A stretch of 64,000 bases of DNA. Origin: Rhodocyclales bacterium (GTDB lineage Bacteria; Pseudomonadota; Gammaproteobacteria; Burkholderiales; Rhodocyclaceae). Below, piece by piece: positions 37,203 through 46,043 of this stretch. Position numbers and translations under genes: made by a program. The stretch is taken from the NCBI GenBank assembly GCA_028292505.1, contig JAQGMF010000032.1, forward strand, positions 1-64,000, read 5' to 3'. The notes under the pieces are model-generated. The model was given only the letters and a program-made list of their open reading frames with translations. It did no database searches and was not told the origin of the DNA. Every line of letters begins with the position of its first letter. The stretch's first letter is position 1.

Positions 37203-37813
37203 GCATCGGCTCCGCTGATCTTGCGTGTCTTGTAAACGAGCGAGATACGCAAGGCGCTGCAATCGCGCGACAAGGGCCGCGCACAATGTGGCACTGCGCC
37301 GTGAAAGCTCACGATGCGACCGGGGCGCGGATAGACGGCGTGCGTGATGTCGGAGCGATCCTGATTGAAAAACACCAGCTCGCCGGCCCAGTCGGGGCGC
37401 CACACTAAATGCATATAGCATATCGTCGAGTAGTAATTGCGATCTTCCGAATCGGTGTGCACGTAGCCGTCCGTGCCGTAGGTGTGCGCGTTGGCATAGA
37501 CGCGTACTGGCTCATGCCCGGCGAGCGAGCCGGCTTTGAGCAGCAGCCACAGATCTTGCACGGGCTTGAAGAATTCGTTGTCCATCAATTCCGCTTCGCA
37601 GCTGCCCGCAGTTTCGTGTTTGTGCGTACCGGCGAAGAAGACGTTCCAGTGCGAATTCGGCGCTTGCGCTTTCTGCGCGTTGGATTTCCATCCGTAGAAC
37701 CAGATGGGCTCTTGGAAGAAGATTGCGAGTTCCTGATGTAATGCGTTTGGCATGACGCCGTCGATGATGCGCACGTCGCCAAAGGCCAGCTCATTGCCAC
37801 TCCCTGTGTTCAT
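37199..37813 (-). CDS. 2OG-Fe(II) oxygenase, prolyl-hydroxylase type
   Basis: 204 residues from ATG 37813. Iron- and 2-oxoglutarate-dependent dioxygenase. The facial triad is H119 and D121 (YVHTDSEDRNY) plus H176 (SFHGAVPHCARPLSRD). The 2OG carboxylate partner is R189 (ALRISLVYKTRK). Asymmetric strands around GELVFFNQDRSDITHAVYPR fit the P4H/PKHD superfamily. No signal peptide, so it is cytoplasmic. It lies downstream of a Gly/Asp-rich peptide gene, with an intrinsic terminator between, and is coupled to a DUF6817-like gene. The likely substrate is that peptide, which is inference. Confidence 0.87.
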   Translation of the reverse strand: MNTGSGNELAFGDVRIIDGVMPNALHQELAIFFQEPIWFYGWKSNAQKAQAPNSHWNVFFAGTHKHETAGSCEAELMDNEFFKPVQDLWLLLKAGSLAGHEPVRVYANAHTYGTDGYVHTDSEDRNYYSTICYMHLVWRPDWAGELVFFNQDRSDITHAVYPRPGRIVSFHGAVPHCARPLSRDCSALRISLVYKTRKISGADA

Positions 37814-37866
37814 GCAAAACCCCGCGCGTATGCGTTTGCGAGTTGAAGCATCGGATGCTCCGGTCG

Positions 37867-37894
37867 AAAAAAAAGGCGTCAGCAACGCCCTTTT
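37867..37894 (-). terminator. Intrinsic terminator between peptide gene and oxygenase gene
   Basis: On the minus strand AAAAGGGCGT-TGCTG-ACGCC followed by eight T residues. It lies 26 bases after the peptide gene stop and 54 before the oxygenase start. Partial read-through would give abundant peptide mRNA and little enzyme mRNA, as in many precursor-peptide operons. Confidence 0.8.
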
Positions 37895-37919
37895 CTATCC
37901 GGCAATCCGGTGTGATGTG

Positions 37920-38171
37920 TCAGCCGCCGCTGTCATCACTACCACCGCCATCACCACCGCCACCTCCTCCGCCGTCTCCACCCCCACCGTCTCCACCCCC
38001 GCCATCGCCCCCATCGCCCCCGCCGCCATCATCCATAGAAGAAGCACTATTGCCCGCCGCCAGTCGGGCGCGACGCGCATTACGGATATTCAGTGCCAGA
38101 GACCAGTTCGTTGCGCTATTTTCGGACGCTTCAGTCTCGTTCGGTGCATTCAGTTCCATGTTATTGCTCAT
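37920..38171 (-). CDS. Gly/Asp-rich small peptide, candidate RiPP-type precursor
   Basis: 83 residues; GGGAGAAACT precedes ATG 38171. Residues 1-46 are a polar, leader-like part with a helix (TNWSLALNIRNARRARLAAG NSASSM). Residues 47-83 contain only Gly, Asp and Ser: Asp at 47, 48, 53, 56, 61, 66, 74, 79 and 80, spaced by runs of 2-7 Gly. No Cys, so not a lanthipeptide or thiopeptide type. It is followed by a terminator, a 2OG oxygenase and a DUF6817-like protein. Hydroxylation of the Asp residues is one possible fate. It could instead be an unmodified low-complexity microprotein. Confidence 0.7.
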   Translation of the reverse strand: MSNNMELNAPNETEASENSATNWSLALNIRNARRARLAAGNSASSMDDGGGGDGGDGGGGDGGGGDGGGGGGGDGGGSDDSGG

Positions 38172-38270
38172 AGTTTCTCCCGTGAATGTTCGCGAAAACT
38201 CGGCCGCTCAGGCTGCGCCACAAGCGCGCAATGAGTGTAACCCATATCGATTAGAGACATGGCAGTGTCA

Positions 38271-39386
38271 TTAGGAGACGGCGAGCATGCGCTCCAAGGA
38301 GAGTTTGGCAAGCGGCGCTTCGTGGGCTGGAACGGTGATGCGGTTGACCACCTTGCCTTCGGCGAGATTTTCAAGCGTCCATGCCAGATGCTGCGGGTCG
38401 ATACGTTGCATGGTCGAACACATGCACACGGTCGGCGACATGAATTGCACGAGCTTGCCTTCGGCTTTTACCTCTTCGGCGAGCCGATTGACCAGATTCA
38501 GTTCTGTGCCGACTAACCATTTGGTGTTGGCATCGGCCGCCTTGACGGTTTTGAGGATGTACTCGGTCGAGCCGACGAAGTCCGATTGTTTGCAGACCTC
38601 GAAAGAAGCTTCCGGATGGGATATGACAAAGCCATCCGGATGCTGGTTGCGCCAGCGGATGATGTGGGCGGGCTGGAACATCTGGTGCACCGAGCAGTGC
38701 CCTTTCCATAACAGCATCTTTGCTTTGCGAATGGCCTCGGGCGTGTGGCCACCGAATTCCAGGTCGGGATCCCAGACGATCATGTCTTCGAGCGGGATAC
38801 CCATCTTGTGGCCGGTCCAGCGACCCAGGTGCTGGTCGGGGAAAAATAGAACCTTGTCGCGCTGGGCGAAGCTCCAATCGAGAATTTTCGGCGCGTTCGA
38901 TGAGGTACATACGATGCCGCCATGCTCGCCGCAAAAAGCTTTGAGGTCGGCTGCCGAGTTGATATATGTCACCGGCGTAATGTGCTCGTCTGGGTTACCG
39001 AGCACTTCGGACAATTCGCGCCAGCTACGCTCGACCTTGGCGAGGCTGGCCATGTCGGCCATCGAGCAGCCTGCCGCCAAGTCAGGCAGGATGGCAATCT
39101 GCGAAGGCGAAGAAAGAATGTCGGCCACTTCGGCCATGAAATGTACGCCGCAGAAGACGATGAATTCCGCATCGGTTTCGGATGCCAGGCGCGACAGCCT
39201 CAGCGAATCGCCGGTCAGATCGTGGTGTTGATAGACGTCGGCGCGCTGGTAGTGATGCACTAGCAGCACGACGCGCTTGCCAAGTCTGGCCTTGGCGGCA
39301 CGGATGCGCTCGTGGGCTTCGGCGTCCTTGAGTGCGTTGAAACGGTCAAATGAAATCGTTGCTGTTTGCATGAGTATGTCGGACAT
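38271..39386 (-). CDS. nadA: Quinolinate synthase A
   Basis: 371 residues from ATG 39386. Condenses iminoaspartate with dihydroxyacetone phosphate to quinolinate in NAD synthesis. The [4Fe-4S] ligand cysteines are in FCGVHFMAEVADIL, GGIVCTSSNAPKIL and PTVCMCSTMQ. HHYQRADVYQ and MADMASL-type loops complete the three-domain pattern. Length is that of the long (about 370) NadA type. It starts five bases after the rhodanese gene, which it probably shares a transcript with. Confidence 0.96.
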   Translation of the reverse strand: MSDILMQTATISFDRFNALKDAEAHERIRAAKARLGKRVVLLVHHYQRADVYQHHDLTGDSLRLSRLASETDAEFIVFCGVHFMAEVADILSSPSQIAILPDLAAGCSMADMASLAKVERSWRELSEVLGNPDEHITPVTYINSAADLKAFCGEHGGIVCTSSNAPKILDWSFAQRDKVLFFPDQHLGRWTGHKMGIPLEDMIVWDPDLEFGGHTPEAIRKAKMLLWKGHCSVHQMFQPAHIIRWRNQHPDGFVISHPEASFEVCKQSDFVGSTEYILKTVKAADANTKWLVGTELNLVNRLAEEVKAEGKLVQFMSPTVCMCSTMQRIDPQHLAWTLENLAEGKVVNRITVPAHEAPLAKLSLERMLAVS

Positions 39387-39391
39387 GAAGA

Positions 39392-39844
39392 TCAGGATTG
39401 CGTCCACGGCAGTTCGGCATGGCGCCAGCCACCGATATTGCCGCGATGGCTGTTGACGTCCTTGTCGCCCTCGAAGCCTTCGAGCACGTTGTAGCACGCC
39501 GAATAACCCGCGGCATTGGCGGCGGCGGCGGCGGCATGGGAGCGCGCGCCACTGCGGCATATGAACATCACCAGCGATTCGGGATCGACCTGATGCTTCA
39601 ATTGCGTAACGAAATGCTGATTTGGCTGATTGCCTGGCCAGGAGTTCCACTCGATTTCGACCGCGGTCGGAATGCGCCCGACCCAGTCGAGTTCGGCGCG
39701 AGTACGCACGTCGACGAGCTTGGCCCCTGGCGCCAGTTGCCATACAGCGTGAGCCTCGCTCGGTGTCAGCGCGCCCTCATAGGGCAGCTTGAGCTGGCGC
39801 GCCCGGTCATGTGCAAGATTGAGGAAATCCGTGAGTTTTCCCAT
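39392..39844 (-). CDS. Rhodanese-domain protein
   Basis: 150 residues from ATG 39844 (GAAGG ten bases upstream). Single rhodanese domain: AKLVDVRTRAELDWVGRIP, and the active-site loop LVMFICRSGARSHAAA with C96. It transfers sulfane sulfur in the cytoplasm. Its position immediately upstream of nadA suggests a role near Fe-S cluster supply for NadA, but this is inferred. It is divergent from glnA. Confidence 0.88.
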   Translation of the reverse strand: MGKLTDFLNLAHDRARQLKLPYEGALTPSEAHAVWQLAPGAKLVDVRTRAELDWVGRIPTAVEIEWNSWPGNQPNQHFVTQLKHQVDPESLVMFICRSGARSHAAAAAANAAGYSACYNVLEGFEGDKDVNSHRGNIGGWRHAELPWTQS

Positions 39845-39939
39845 CGAGGATGTTGCCTTCCATGAAACGTTTGGAGGAAGTCCGAAATTATGCGCCGTAG
39901 CGGGAAACACGACAAACACGGCCGGAGGAAACGACGTTG

Positions 39940-39988
39940 TGCATCGTTTTGGTGCGCATCCTTTTGTTGAATGCACTTATGTGGAGCG
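39940..39988. promoter_or_regulatory. Two NtrC-like enhancer sites upstream of glnA
   Basis: TGCATC-GTTTT-GGTGCG (39940-39956) and TGCACT-TATGT-GGAGCG (39972-39988) each match the NtrC consensus TGCACC-N5-GGTGCA in 10 of 12 positions. Their centres are 32 bp apart, three helical turns, the same spacing as the two strong sites before E. coli glnA. They lie about 140 and 170 bases before the predicted start of transcription. Part lies beyond the divergent rhodanese start at 39844. Confidence 0.65.
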
Positions 39989-40094
39989 TTTGCCTTGCCT
40001 CAACGTCTATTGTGGCGCTGCCCTGCCACGCGTCGGCAACAGTTGCTGTGTGGCACAATGCGAGCCGCTCGGGGCGTGACGCGGGGTCAAACGA

Positions 40095-40110
40095 TGGCAT
40101 GTAAAGTGCT
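40095..40110 (+). promoter_or_regulatory. Sigma-54 promoter of glnA
   Basis: TGGCATG-TAAA-GTGCT: GG and GC are separated by exactly ten bases, and 11 of 12 consensus positions in TGGCAYG-N4-TTGCT are kept. Transcription would start near 40121, leaving a leader of about 105 bases before the glnA start at 40228. NtrC-like sites lie at 39940-39988. Confidence 0.8.
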
Positions 40111-40227
40111 TCCGATCCCGGCGATAACCCGTCCCCGGTAAGTTATTTTTCGAGGCGCCCAGGTACGTCAACATGGGTGCCACCAGGTCATCGCCAATTC
40201 GGTTTAATTCTCTAGGAGTCACTCAAT

Positions 40228-41643
40228 ATGGCAGCTTCAGTGCAAGACGTGATCAAGCTGGTCAAGGAAAACGAGGTCAAGTTCGTTGATTTCCGCTTCA
40301 CGGATACCCGTGGCAAAGAACAACACGTCGGCGTGCCCGTCAGCGCATTCAGCGAAGACAAGTTCACCGAGGGCCATGCTTTCGATGGCTCCTCAATTGC
40401 AGGCTGGAAAGGTATTCAGGCTTCGGACATGCAGCTCATGCCTGATCCGGCAACGGCTTTCATTGACCCCTTCTTCGACGAAACGACGCTGGTATTGACC
40501 TGCGATGTCGTCGAGCCATCCGATGGCAAAGGCTATGACCGCGACCCGCGCTCGATCGCCAATCGCGCCGAAGCCTATCTGAAGTCTTCCGGCCTGGGCG
40601 ACACCGCCTATTTTGGCCCGGAACCCGAATTCTTCATCTTCGACTCGGTCGAGTGGAAGACAGATATGTCCGGCACTTACTGCAAGATCAACGCCGAAGA
40701 AGGCGCGTGGTCGTCGGACCAGAAGTTCGAAGGCGGCAATACCGGCCACCGTCCTGGCGTCAAGGGCGGCTATTTCCCCGTGCCACCCGTTGACTCGTTC
40801 AACGACATGCGCGCACAAATGTGCCTGTTGCTCGAAGCCTGTGGCCTGCCGGTTGAAGTGCATCACCATGAAGTGGCAACCGCTGGTCAGAACGAAATTG
40901 GTACCAAGTTCAACACCTTGGTTCGCCGTGCCGACCAGACCCAGCTGCTCAAGTACATCGTTCACAATGTTGCGCACCAGTACGGCAAGACAGCGACATT
41001 TATGCCCAAGCCCATCGTTGGTGACAACGGTTCCGGCATGCACGTTCACCAGTCGATCTGGAAAGATGGCAAGAATCTGTTCGCCGGCAACGGCTATGCA
41101 GGTCTATCGGAATTCGCGCTGTACTACATCGGCGGTGTGATCAAGCACGCCAAGGCGCTGAATGCCATTACCAATCCGCTGACGAACTCGTACAAGCGTC
41201 TCGTGCCGCACTACGAAGCACCGGTGAAGCTGGCGTACTCCGCCAAGAACCGTTCGGCTTCGATCCGCATTCCTTTCGTGCATAGCGACAAGGCGCGCCG
41301 TATCGAAACCCGTTTCCCGGATCCGGGCGCGAACCCGTACCTGTGTTTCGCTGCACTGATGATGGCTGGTCTGGACGGCGTGCAGAACAAGATTCACCCA
41401 GGCGATCCTGCAGACAAGAACCTCTACGATCTGCCGCCAGAAGAAGATGCAAAGATCCCGACCGTTTGCTCGAGTCTCGATCAAGCGCTGGAAGCCCTCG
41501 AAAAGGATCATGCTTTCCTGACCGTTGGCGGTGTCTTCAGCGAAGACTGGATCTCTTCCTACATCGACCTGAAGATGGAAGATGTGCAGAAGCTGCGCAT
41601 GACGACGCACCCGATTGAGTTCGAAATGTATTACTCGGTTTGA
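40228..41643 (+). CDS. glnA: Glutamine synthetase type I
   Basis: 471 residues. Makes glutamine from glutamate, ammonia and ATP in the cytoplasm as a dodecamer. Landmarks: [27 protein letters not shown] (metal-binding Glu), [10 protein letters not shown], and [15 protein letters not shown] with the adenylylation site at Y400. AGGAG lies before ATG 40228. It has a sigma-54 promoter with upstream NtrC-like sites, and a terminator at 41674-41706. The sensor pair ntrB-ntrC lies 0.8 kb downstream with one gene in between. Confidence 0.97.
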   Translation: MAASVQDVIKLVKENEVKFVDFRFTDTRGKEQHVGVPVSAFSEDKFTEGHAFDGSSIAGWKGIQASDMQLMPDPATAFIDPFFDETTLVLTCDVVEPSDGKGYDRDPRSIANRAEAYLKSSGLGDTAYFGPEPEFFIFDSVEWKTDMSGTYCKINAEEGAWSSDQKFEGGNTGHRPGVKGGYFPVPPVDSFNDMRAQMCLLLEACGLPVEVHHHEVATAGQNEIGTKFNTLVRRADQTQLLKYIVHNVAHQYGKTATFMPKPIVGDNGSGMHVHQSIWKDGKNLFAGNGYAGLSEFALYYIGGVIKHAKALNAITNPLTNSYKRLVPHYEAPVKLAYSAKNRSASIRIPFVHSDKARRIETRFPDPGANPYLCFAALMMAGLDGVQNKIHPGDPADKNLYDLPPEEDAKIPTVCSSLDQALEALEKDHAFLTVGGVFSEDWISSYIDLKMEDVQKLRMTTHPIEFEMYYSV

Positions 41644-41673
41644 TTCGGACCCGGCGTGGTTCGCCACGCCGAG

Positions 41674-41706
41674 AAAAAGGACGGGATTTCCCCGTCCTTT
41701 TTTTTG
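41674..41706 (+). terminator. Intrinsic terminator after glnA
   Basis: AAAAAGGACGGG-attt-CCCCGTCCTTTTTTTT, a long A/T-flanked GC stem, 31 bases after the glnA stop. A further hairpin GGCGTGGTTCGCCACGCC lies at 41653-41670. Confidence 0.88.
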
Positions 41707-41802
41707 TCCATCGCAAAGGCGGCCTGTGCGTTAATCGGAAGAGCCTTTGCGTTTGCTTGGGCCACGCCTACACTGGCTGGCCAATCACTGATCTGGTGGT
41801 GC

Positions 41803-42273
41803 ATGAACTTTTCTCGCGATCTGTTGGGTCTGGTTCTCCTCGTTGCAGCCAGCACGGCGCATGCGGATGTCTACAAATGCGTTGGTGAGAACGGGCGGAT
41901 CACCTACACGAACGACAAACCGACCACCGGGCAAAAGGGTTGCACGCTGTTGTCGCGCGACCAGCCCGTAAATTCGGTGCCGATGCCCAAGCGGTCAGCC
42001 ACGCCTACGCCGTCGTCATTTCCACGGGTGGACGATTCGACCCAGCGAAGTCGTGACAATGATCGTCGCAGGATACTCGAGCAGGAACTCGCCAGCGAAC
42101 AAGGCCTGCTTGAAGACGCGCAGAAGGAGCTTGCTGCGCAGGAGGCCGTGCGTAACGGCGACGAACGCAACTACCAGAAGTTTCTGGACCGGGTTCAGCC
42201 TTTCCGCGACAAGGTGAAAGAGCACGAAACCAATATCGCCAAGCTCAAGACCGAGATCAATAATCTTCGTTGA
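41803..42273 (+). CDS. DUF4124-domain exported protein with C-terminal coiled coil
   Basis: 156 residues from ATG 41803. Signal peptide 1-22 (FSRDLLGLVLLVAASTAHA). Residues 23-50 are the DUF4124 strand pair (DVYKCVGENGRITYTNDKP). After a Pro/Ser linker, residues 85-155 are a long charged helix (RRRILEQELASEQGLLEDAQ; VKEHETNIAKLKTEINNLR), probably a coiled coil. Such proteins commonly lie between glnA and ntrB in Betaproteobacteria. Periplasmic, function unknown. Confidence 0.88.
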   Translation: MNFSRDLLGLVLLVAASTAHADVYKCVGENGRITYTNDKPTTGQKGCTLLSRDQPVNSVPMPKRSATPTPSSFPRVDDSTQRSRDNDRRRILEQELASEQGLLEDAQKELAAQEAVRNGDERNYQKFLDRVQPFRDKVKEHETNIAKLKTEINNLR

Positions 42274-42434
42274 GAGCAGGAGTGCGAACGCACTTCATAG
42301 GGGCAGATAGTTTCTTCGACGCGCCCTGCGTCAGTGCCGTCATAATTGCATCGCGACAAGTGCGCTACGATTTGCTCCAAGCGAGTGCGTAGGCAAACGC
42401 GCATGCTCCATCTTGCCGCCACCAATCCCTATGA

Positions 42435-42450
42435 TGGCGCAGTTCTTGCT
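42435..42450 (+). promoter_or_regulatory. Sigma-54-like site just before ntrB
   Basis: TGGCGCA-GTTC-TTGCT keeps GG-N10-GC and ten of twelve consensus bases. Transcription would begin near 42461, only about four bases before the ntrB start 42465, which would remove the ribosome site AGGGA. It may be a binding or repression site, a promoter for a leaderless mRNA, or chance. Confidence 0.45.
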
Positions 42451-42464
42451 CACAAATAGGGAAT

Positions 42465-43550
42465 ATGAGCCTGCCTAGTTTCAATGCCCCGCAACTGCAC
42501 TTCGTCGAGCGAACACAAGGGCTCGAATTGCTCTCGTCCGCCATCATCATGGTGGATAACTCGCTTACTGTTTGCTACATCAATCCGGCCGCCGAAAATC
42601 TCTTCGCCATGGGTAATCGCCAGGCGCTTGGCAGGGCGCTGCTGAATGTTCTCGGGGAGGCGACAGGCCTCAAGGCGGCGCTAGATAGTGCCCTGGCGCA
42701 CAACTGGAGCTATACCGGTCAGAACGTTGTCATTCGCCGTCCGCACCAGACCGCGCTGCACCTGGATTGTACGGTGACGCCAGTCGAATTGACGCCCGCC
42801 CGTTTGCTGCTGGAGTTCCGACCGATCGATGCGCAACTGCGTGTCGCGCGCGAGGAACGCCTTATCGAACAACAGCAGGCCAACCGCGAACTCATCCGCA
42901 ATCTGGCGCATGAGATCAAGAATCCGCTGGGAGGTATTCGCGGTTCGGCACAATTGCTCGAACGCGAACTCGATGATGCGCAGTGGCGCGAATACACGCA
43001 GGTCATCATCGCCGAGGCGGACCGCTTGCAGGATTTGATGAATCGTTTGCTCAACTCGCACCGCATGATGCATCCGATGGTGCTCAATATTCACGATGTA
43101 CTCGAGCGAGTGTCGCGTCTCGTGCAAGCCGAATTTTCGGACGTGAAGGTGCGTCGCGATTATGACGTTAGCTTGCCGCATCTGACGGCAGACCGCGAAC
43201 AACTGATACAGTCCGTCCTCAATATTGCCCGCAATGCCGCGCAGGCCATGGATGGCAAGGGCGACATTGTGCTGCGCACGCGCGCGGCGCGCCAGGTCAC
43301 GCTGGCCAAGCGGCGCCACAAACTGGCACTGGAATTGCAAGTAATCGACAACGGCCCGGGCATCCCGGATGAAATACGCGACAAGATTTTTTATCCGCTG
43401 GTGTCGGGGCGCGAAGGAGGTTCCGGTCTGGGCTTGTCGATTGCTCAGAGCTTTGTCGAACAGCATCAAGGCACGATCGATCTGTATAGCGTGCCCGGCA
43501 ACACCTGTTTCACCATCATGTTGCCGCTGACCCAGCCGAATCCCGGCTGA
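42465..43550 (+). CDS. ntrB: Nitrogen regulation sensor histidine kinase NtrB (GlnL)
   Basis: 361 residues. Phosphorylates or dephosphorylates NtrC in response to the PII protein. Residues about 15-125 are a PAS domain (IIMVDNSLTVCYINPAAENL F). HisKA contains H149 in IRNLAHEIKNPLGGIRGSAQ L. HATPase has LNIARNAAQAM (N box), VIDNGPGIP and GREGGSGLGLSI. No membrane segment, as in NtrB. AGGGA precedes ATG 42465. It is followed by ntrC after 118 bases. Confidence 0.95.
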   Translation: MSLPSFNAPQLHFVERTQGLELLSSAIIMVDNSLTVCYINPAAENLFAMGNRQALGRALLNVLGEATGLKAALDSALAHNWSYTGQNVVIRRPHQTALHLDCTVTPVELTPARLLLEFRPIDAQLRVAREERLIEQQQANRELIRNLAHEIKNPLGGIRGSAQLLERELDDAQWREYTQVIIAEADRLQDLMNRLLNSHRMMHPMVLNIHDVLERVSRLVQAEFSDVKVRRDYDVSLPHLTADREQLIQSVLNIARNAAQAMDGKGDIVLRTRAARQVTLAKRRHKLALELQVIDNGPGIPDEIRDKIFYPLVSGREGGSGLGLSIAQSFVEQHQGTIDLYSVPGNTCFTIMLPLTQPNPG

Positions 43551-43668
43551 GTCGGCGTCGAGGGAGACAAAGACCTTCCTGGCATGATGGCAAGTTTGAA
43601 ATGCGTCTTGGCGCACCCTGTACCGCACTTGTGTACTTTGACGCCGAATATAAGAACGGATACCCCTT

Positions 43669-45090
43669 ATGAATCCAGTCTGGATTGTTGACGACGACCG
43701 CTCCATCCGCTGGGTGCTTGAAAAAGCCCTAGCGCGCGAAAACATCGCCTACCGCAGTTTCTCCAGTGCCACCGAAGCCCTCGCCGTACTCGAATCAAAT
43801 AACACGCCGCCGCAGGTGTTGATGTCGGACATCCATATGCCCGGTGAATCTGGTCTGGTCCTGTTGCAAAAAGCCAAGGAGCGTTACCCGCAACTACCCG
43901 TCATCATCATGACGGCCTATACCGATCTGGATAGTGCCGTCGCAGCTTTCCAGGGCGGCGCGTTCGAATACCTGCCCAAGCCTTTCGATGTCGACCAGGC
44001 GTTGGATCTGCTGCGGCGCGCGCTGGAAGAAAGCGAGCACCATCCCAGTGTTGTGGAAGAGGTCACCGGGCTACCTGAAATTCTCGGTCAGGCGCCTTCG
44101 ATGCAGGAAGTTTTCCGCGCCATCGGTCGTCTTTCGCAATCGCATGCCACGGTGCTTATCAACGGCGAATCGGGAACCGGCAAGGAGCTCGTTGCCCGTG
44201 CCCTGCATCGTCACAGCCCGCGCAAGGAAGGGCCCTTCGTCGCCATCAACACGGCGGCGATTCCGCGCGATCTGCTGGAGTCCGAATTGTTCGGCCACGA
44301 ACGTGGCTCCTTTACCGGCGCCACCGGGCAGCGGCGCGGTCGCTTCGAGCAGGCCGAGGGCGGCACTCTATTTCTCGATGAAATCGGCGATATGCCAGCG
44401 GAATTGCAGACGCGTCTGCTGCGCGTGCTCTCCGACAATCACTTTTACCGCGTCGGCGGCCACATGCCGGTCAAGGCGAACGTGCGCGTGATCGCTGCCA
44501 CGCACCAGAACCTCGACCAGCGTGTGCGCGAAGGCCAGTTCCGCGAAGATCTGTTCCACCGCCTCAATGTCATTCGCTTGCGCCTGCCACCGTTACGCGA
44601 ACGTCATGAAGACGTGCCGATCTTGGCACGCCACTTCCTGGCGCAAAGCGCGCAGCAACTCGGTGTCGAACCCAAGCGTCTGACCGAAGGTGCCATCAAG
44701 TTCATCCAGACCCTGGATTTTCCTGGCAATGTGCGTCAGCTCGAAAACCTCTGTCACTGGCTGACCGTCATGGCGCCGGGCCAGATGGTCGACGTTGCCG
44801 ACCTGCCTTCCGAGATCCGCGAAGCCAGCCCGTCGGCTGCGAGCGCGGCACCCGCCGGGGACTGGATCGCTGCGCTCAACAACGAAACCGACCGTCTGCT
44901 CGCTGATGCCCAGGGCGAAGTTTACGATAGGCTCATCCACGAATTCGAGAGGGCGCTCATTCTGCGGGCACTTGCTTCCACCGGTGGACGTCGTGTGGAA
45001 GCCGCCCAGCTTCTCGGTATTGGCCGCAACACCATCACGCGGAAAATACAGGAACTGGGAATCGACAGCAGCAAGGAAGATCACGACTGA
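43669..45090 (+). CDS. ntrC: Nitrogen regulation response regulator NtrC (GlnG)
   Basis: 473 residues. Receiver 1-115 with acidic pair D8-D9 and phospho-acceptor D54 (LMSDIHMPGESG). AAA+ sigma-54 activator domain about 135-375: Walker A GESGTGKE (166-173), sigma-54 contact loop GSFTGA (213-218), where the usual second residue Ala is Ser, and Walker B GTLFLDEIGDMP. The Fis-type HTH at 430-468 is RRVEAAQLLGIGRNTITRKI. It activates glnA and other nitrogen genes. Partner kinase ntrB lies directly upstream. Confidence 0.96.
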   Translation: MNPVWIVDDDRSIRWVLEKALARENIAYRSFSSATEALAVLESNNTPPQVLMSDIHMPGESGLVLLQKAKERYPQLPVIIMTAYTDLDSAVAAFQGGAFEYLPKPFDVDQALDLLRRALEESEHHPSVVEEVTGLPEILGQAPSMQEVFRAIGRLSQSHATVLINGESGTGKELVARALHRHSPRKEGPFVAINTAAIPRDLLESELFGHERGSFTGATGQRRGRFEQAEGGTLFLDEIGDMPAELQTRLLRVLSDNHFYRVGGHMPVKANVRVIAATHQNLDQRVREGQFREDLFHRLNVIRLRLPPLRERHEDVPILARHFLAQSAQQLGVEPKRLTEGAIKFIQTLDFPGNVRQLENLCHWLTVMAPGQMVDVADLPSEIREASPSAASAAPAGDWIAALNNETDRLLADAQGEVYDRLIHEFERALILRALASTGGRRVEAAQLLGIGRNTITRKIQELGIDSSKEDHD

Positions 45091-45183
45091 TTGCTGGCGC
45101 GGGAATAAATAGCGGCGCCACTGGGTTCTTCAGTTGTATGCATGTCGGCTGTGCTGCGCGGCCGTAAACTTTTATTTCTCTTC

Positions 45184-45978
45184 ATGCCGCAAGAACAAGC
45201 TACCTTCAATCTGCGCCAGGTGCGTGATCTTCTCGGCGCGCAGGCTGGGCGTTTCGACGTCGATCACGTGGCCAGTTGCGACTCCACCAACACGCAGCTG
45301 CTGACACGTGCCGAGCGTGGCTCGGGTGCTGGCACCGTGCTGGTCGCCGACAAACAGACGGCAGGACGCGGCCGACGCGGCCGGCAGTGGCATTCCGCGC
45401 CGGGCAGCAGCCTGACCTTTTCCCTGCTGTGGCGCTTTACGCGCGAGCAGAGACTGGAAGGGCTGAGCCTCAGTGTCGGCATCGCCGTCGTTCGCGCATT
45501 GAGCAGCATGGGCGTGGCCGAACTCGCGCTGAAGTGGCCCAATGACATTTGGTTAATGCGGCGCAAGCTCGGCGGCGTGCTCGTCGAGGTTGTTCACGGT
45601 ACGCATGGCGACATGGCTACGGTCATTGGCATCGGCCTCAATCTGCAACGCCATGCCGATTGGGACGAGAGCCTTGGCCGATCCTACGCCGCGCTTGTCG
45701 AGTCGCAAGCTGGGCTGACGCGCGAAGCCGTGCTGGCCGCTATTCTGCGCGAATTGCTGGCAGTGCTCGACGTGTTTGCGCGCGAGGGTTTTGCGGCATT
45801 GACTGACGAATGGATGCAGTATCACGCCATGCTTGGCAGCGAAGTCTCCATCGAACAGAGCGGCCTCGTGCGGCATGGCCGCTGTGGTGGCATCGACGCC
45901 CTGGGTCGTCTTGAAGTGGATACCGCTGAAGGCCGGTTGCGGATATTTGGTGGCGAGGTTTCACTGCGAACGGCGTAG
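45184..45978 (+). CDS. birA: Biotin-protein ligase BirA without HTH domain
   Basis: 264 residues from ATG 45184; an in-frame ATG at 45142 would add 14 residues, and neither has a good ribosome site. It attaches biotin to the acetyl-CoA carboxylase carrier protein through biotinyl-AMP. The catalytic motif is TAGRGRRGRQWHSAPGSSLT, with SCDSTNTQ and LKWPNDIWL of the ligase core, and a C-terminal SH3-like domain (CGGIDALGRLEVDTAEGRL). The N-terminal HTH of E. coli BirA is absent, so no biotin-operon repression is expected. Followed by coaX 65 bases on. Confidence 0.93.
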   Translation: MPQEQATFNLRQVRDLLGAQAGRFDVDHVASCDSTNTQLLTRAERGSGAGTVLVADKQTAGRGRRGRQWHSAPGSSLTFSLLWRFTREQRLEGLSLSVGIAVVRALSSMGVAELALKWPNDIWLMRRKLGGVLVEVVHGTHGDMATVIGIGLNLQRHADWDESLGRSYAALVESQAGLTREAVLAAILRELLAVLDVFAREGFAALTDEWMQYHAMLGSEVSIEQSGLVRHGRCGGIDALGRLEVDTAEGRLRIFGGEVSLRTA

Positions 45979-46043
45979 CGTGTCATTGCGCGAACACTTC
46001 ACTCCGGGCGTAAGATCTCCCCATCCAACAGTACGAACCCCCA

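Noticed and set aside
42681..43745. A 354-codon open frame antisense to ntrB
   Set aside because: Overlaps all of a well-supported kinase gene and shows no motif.
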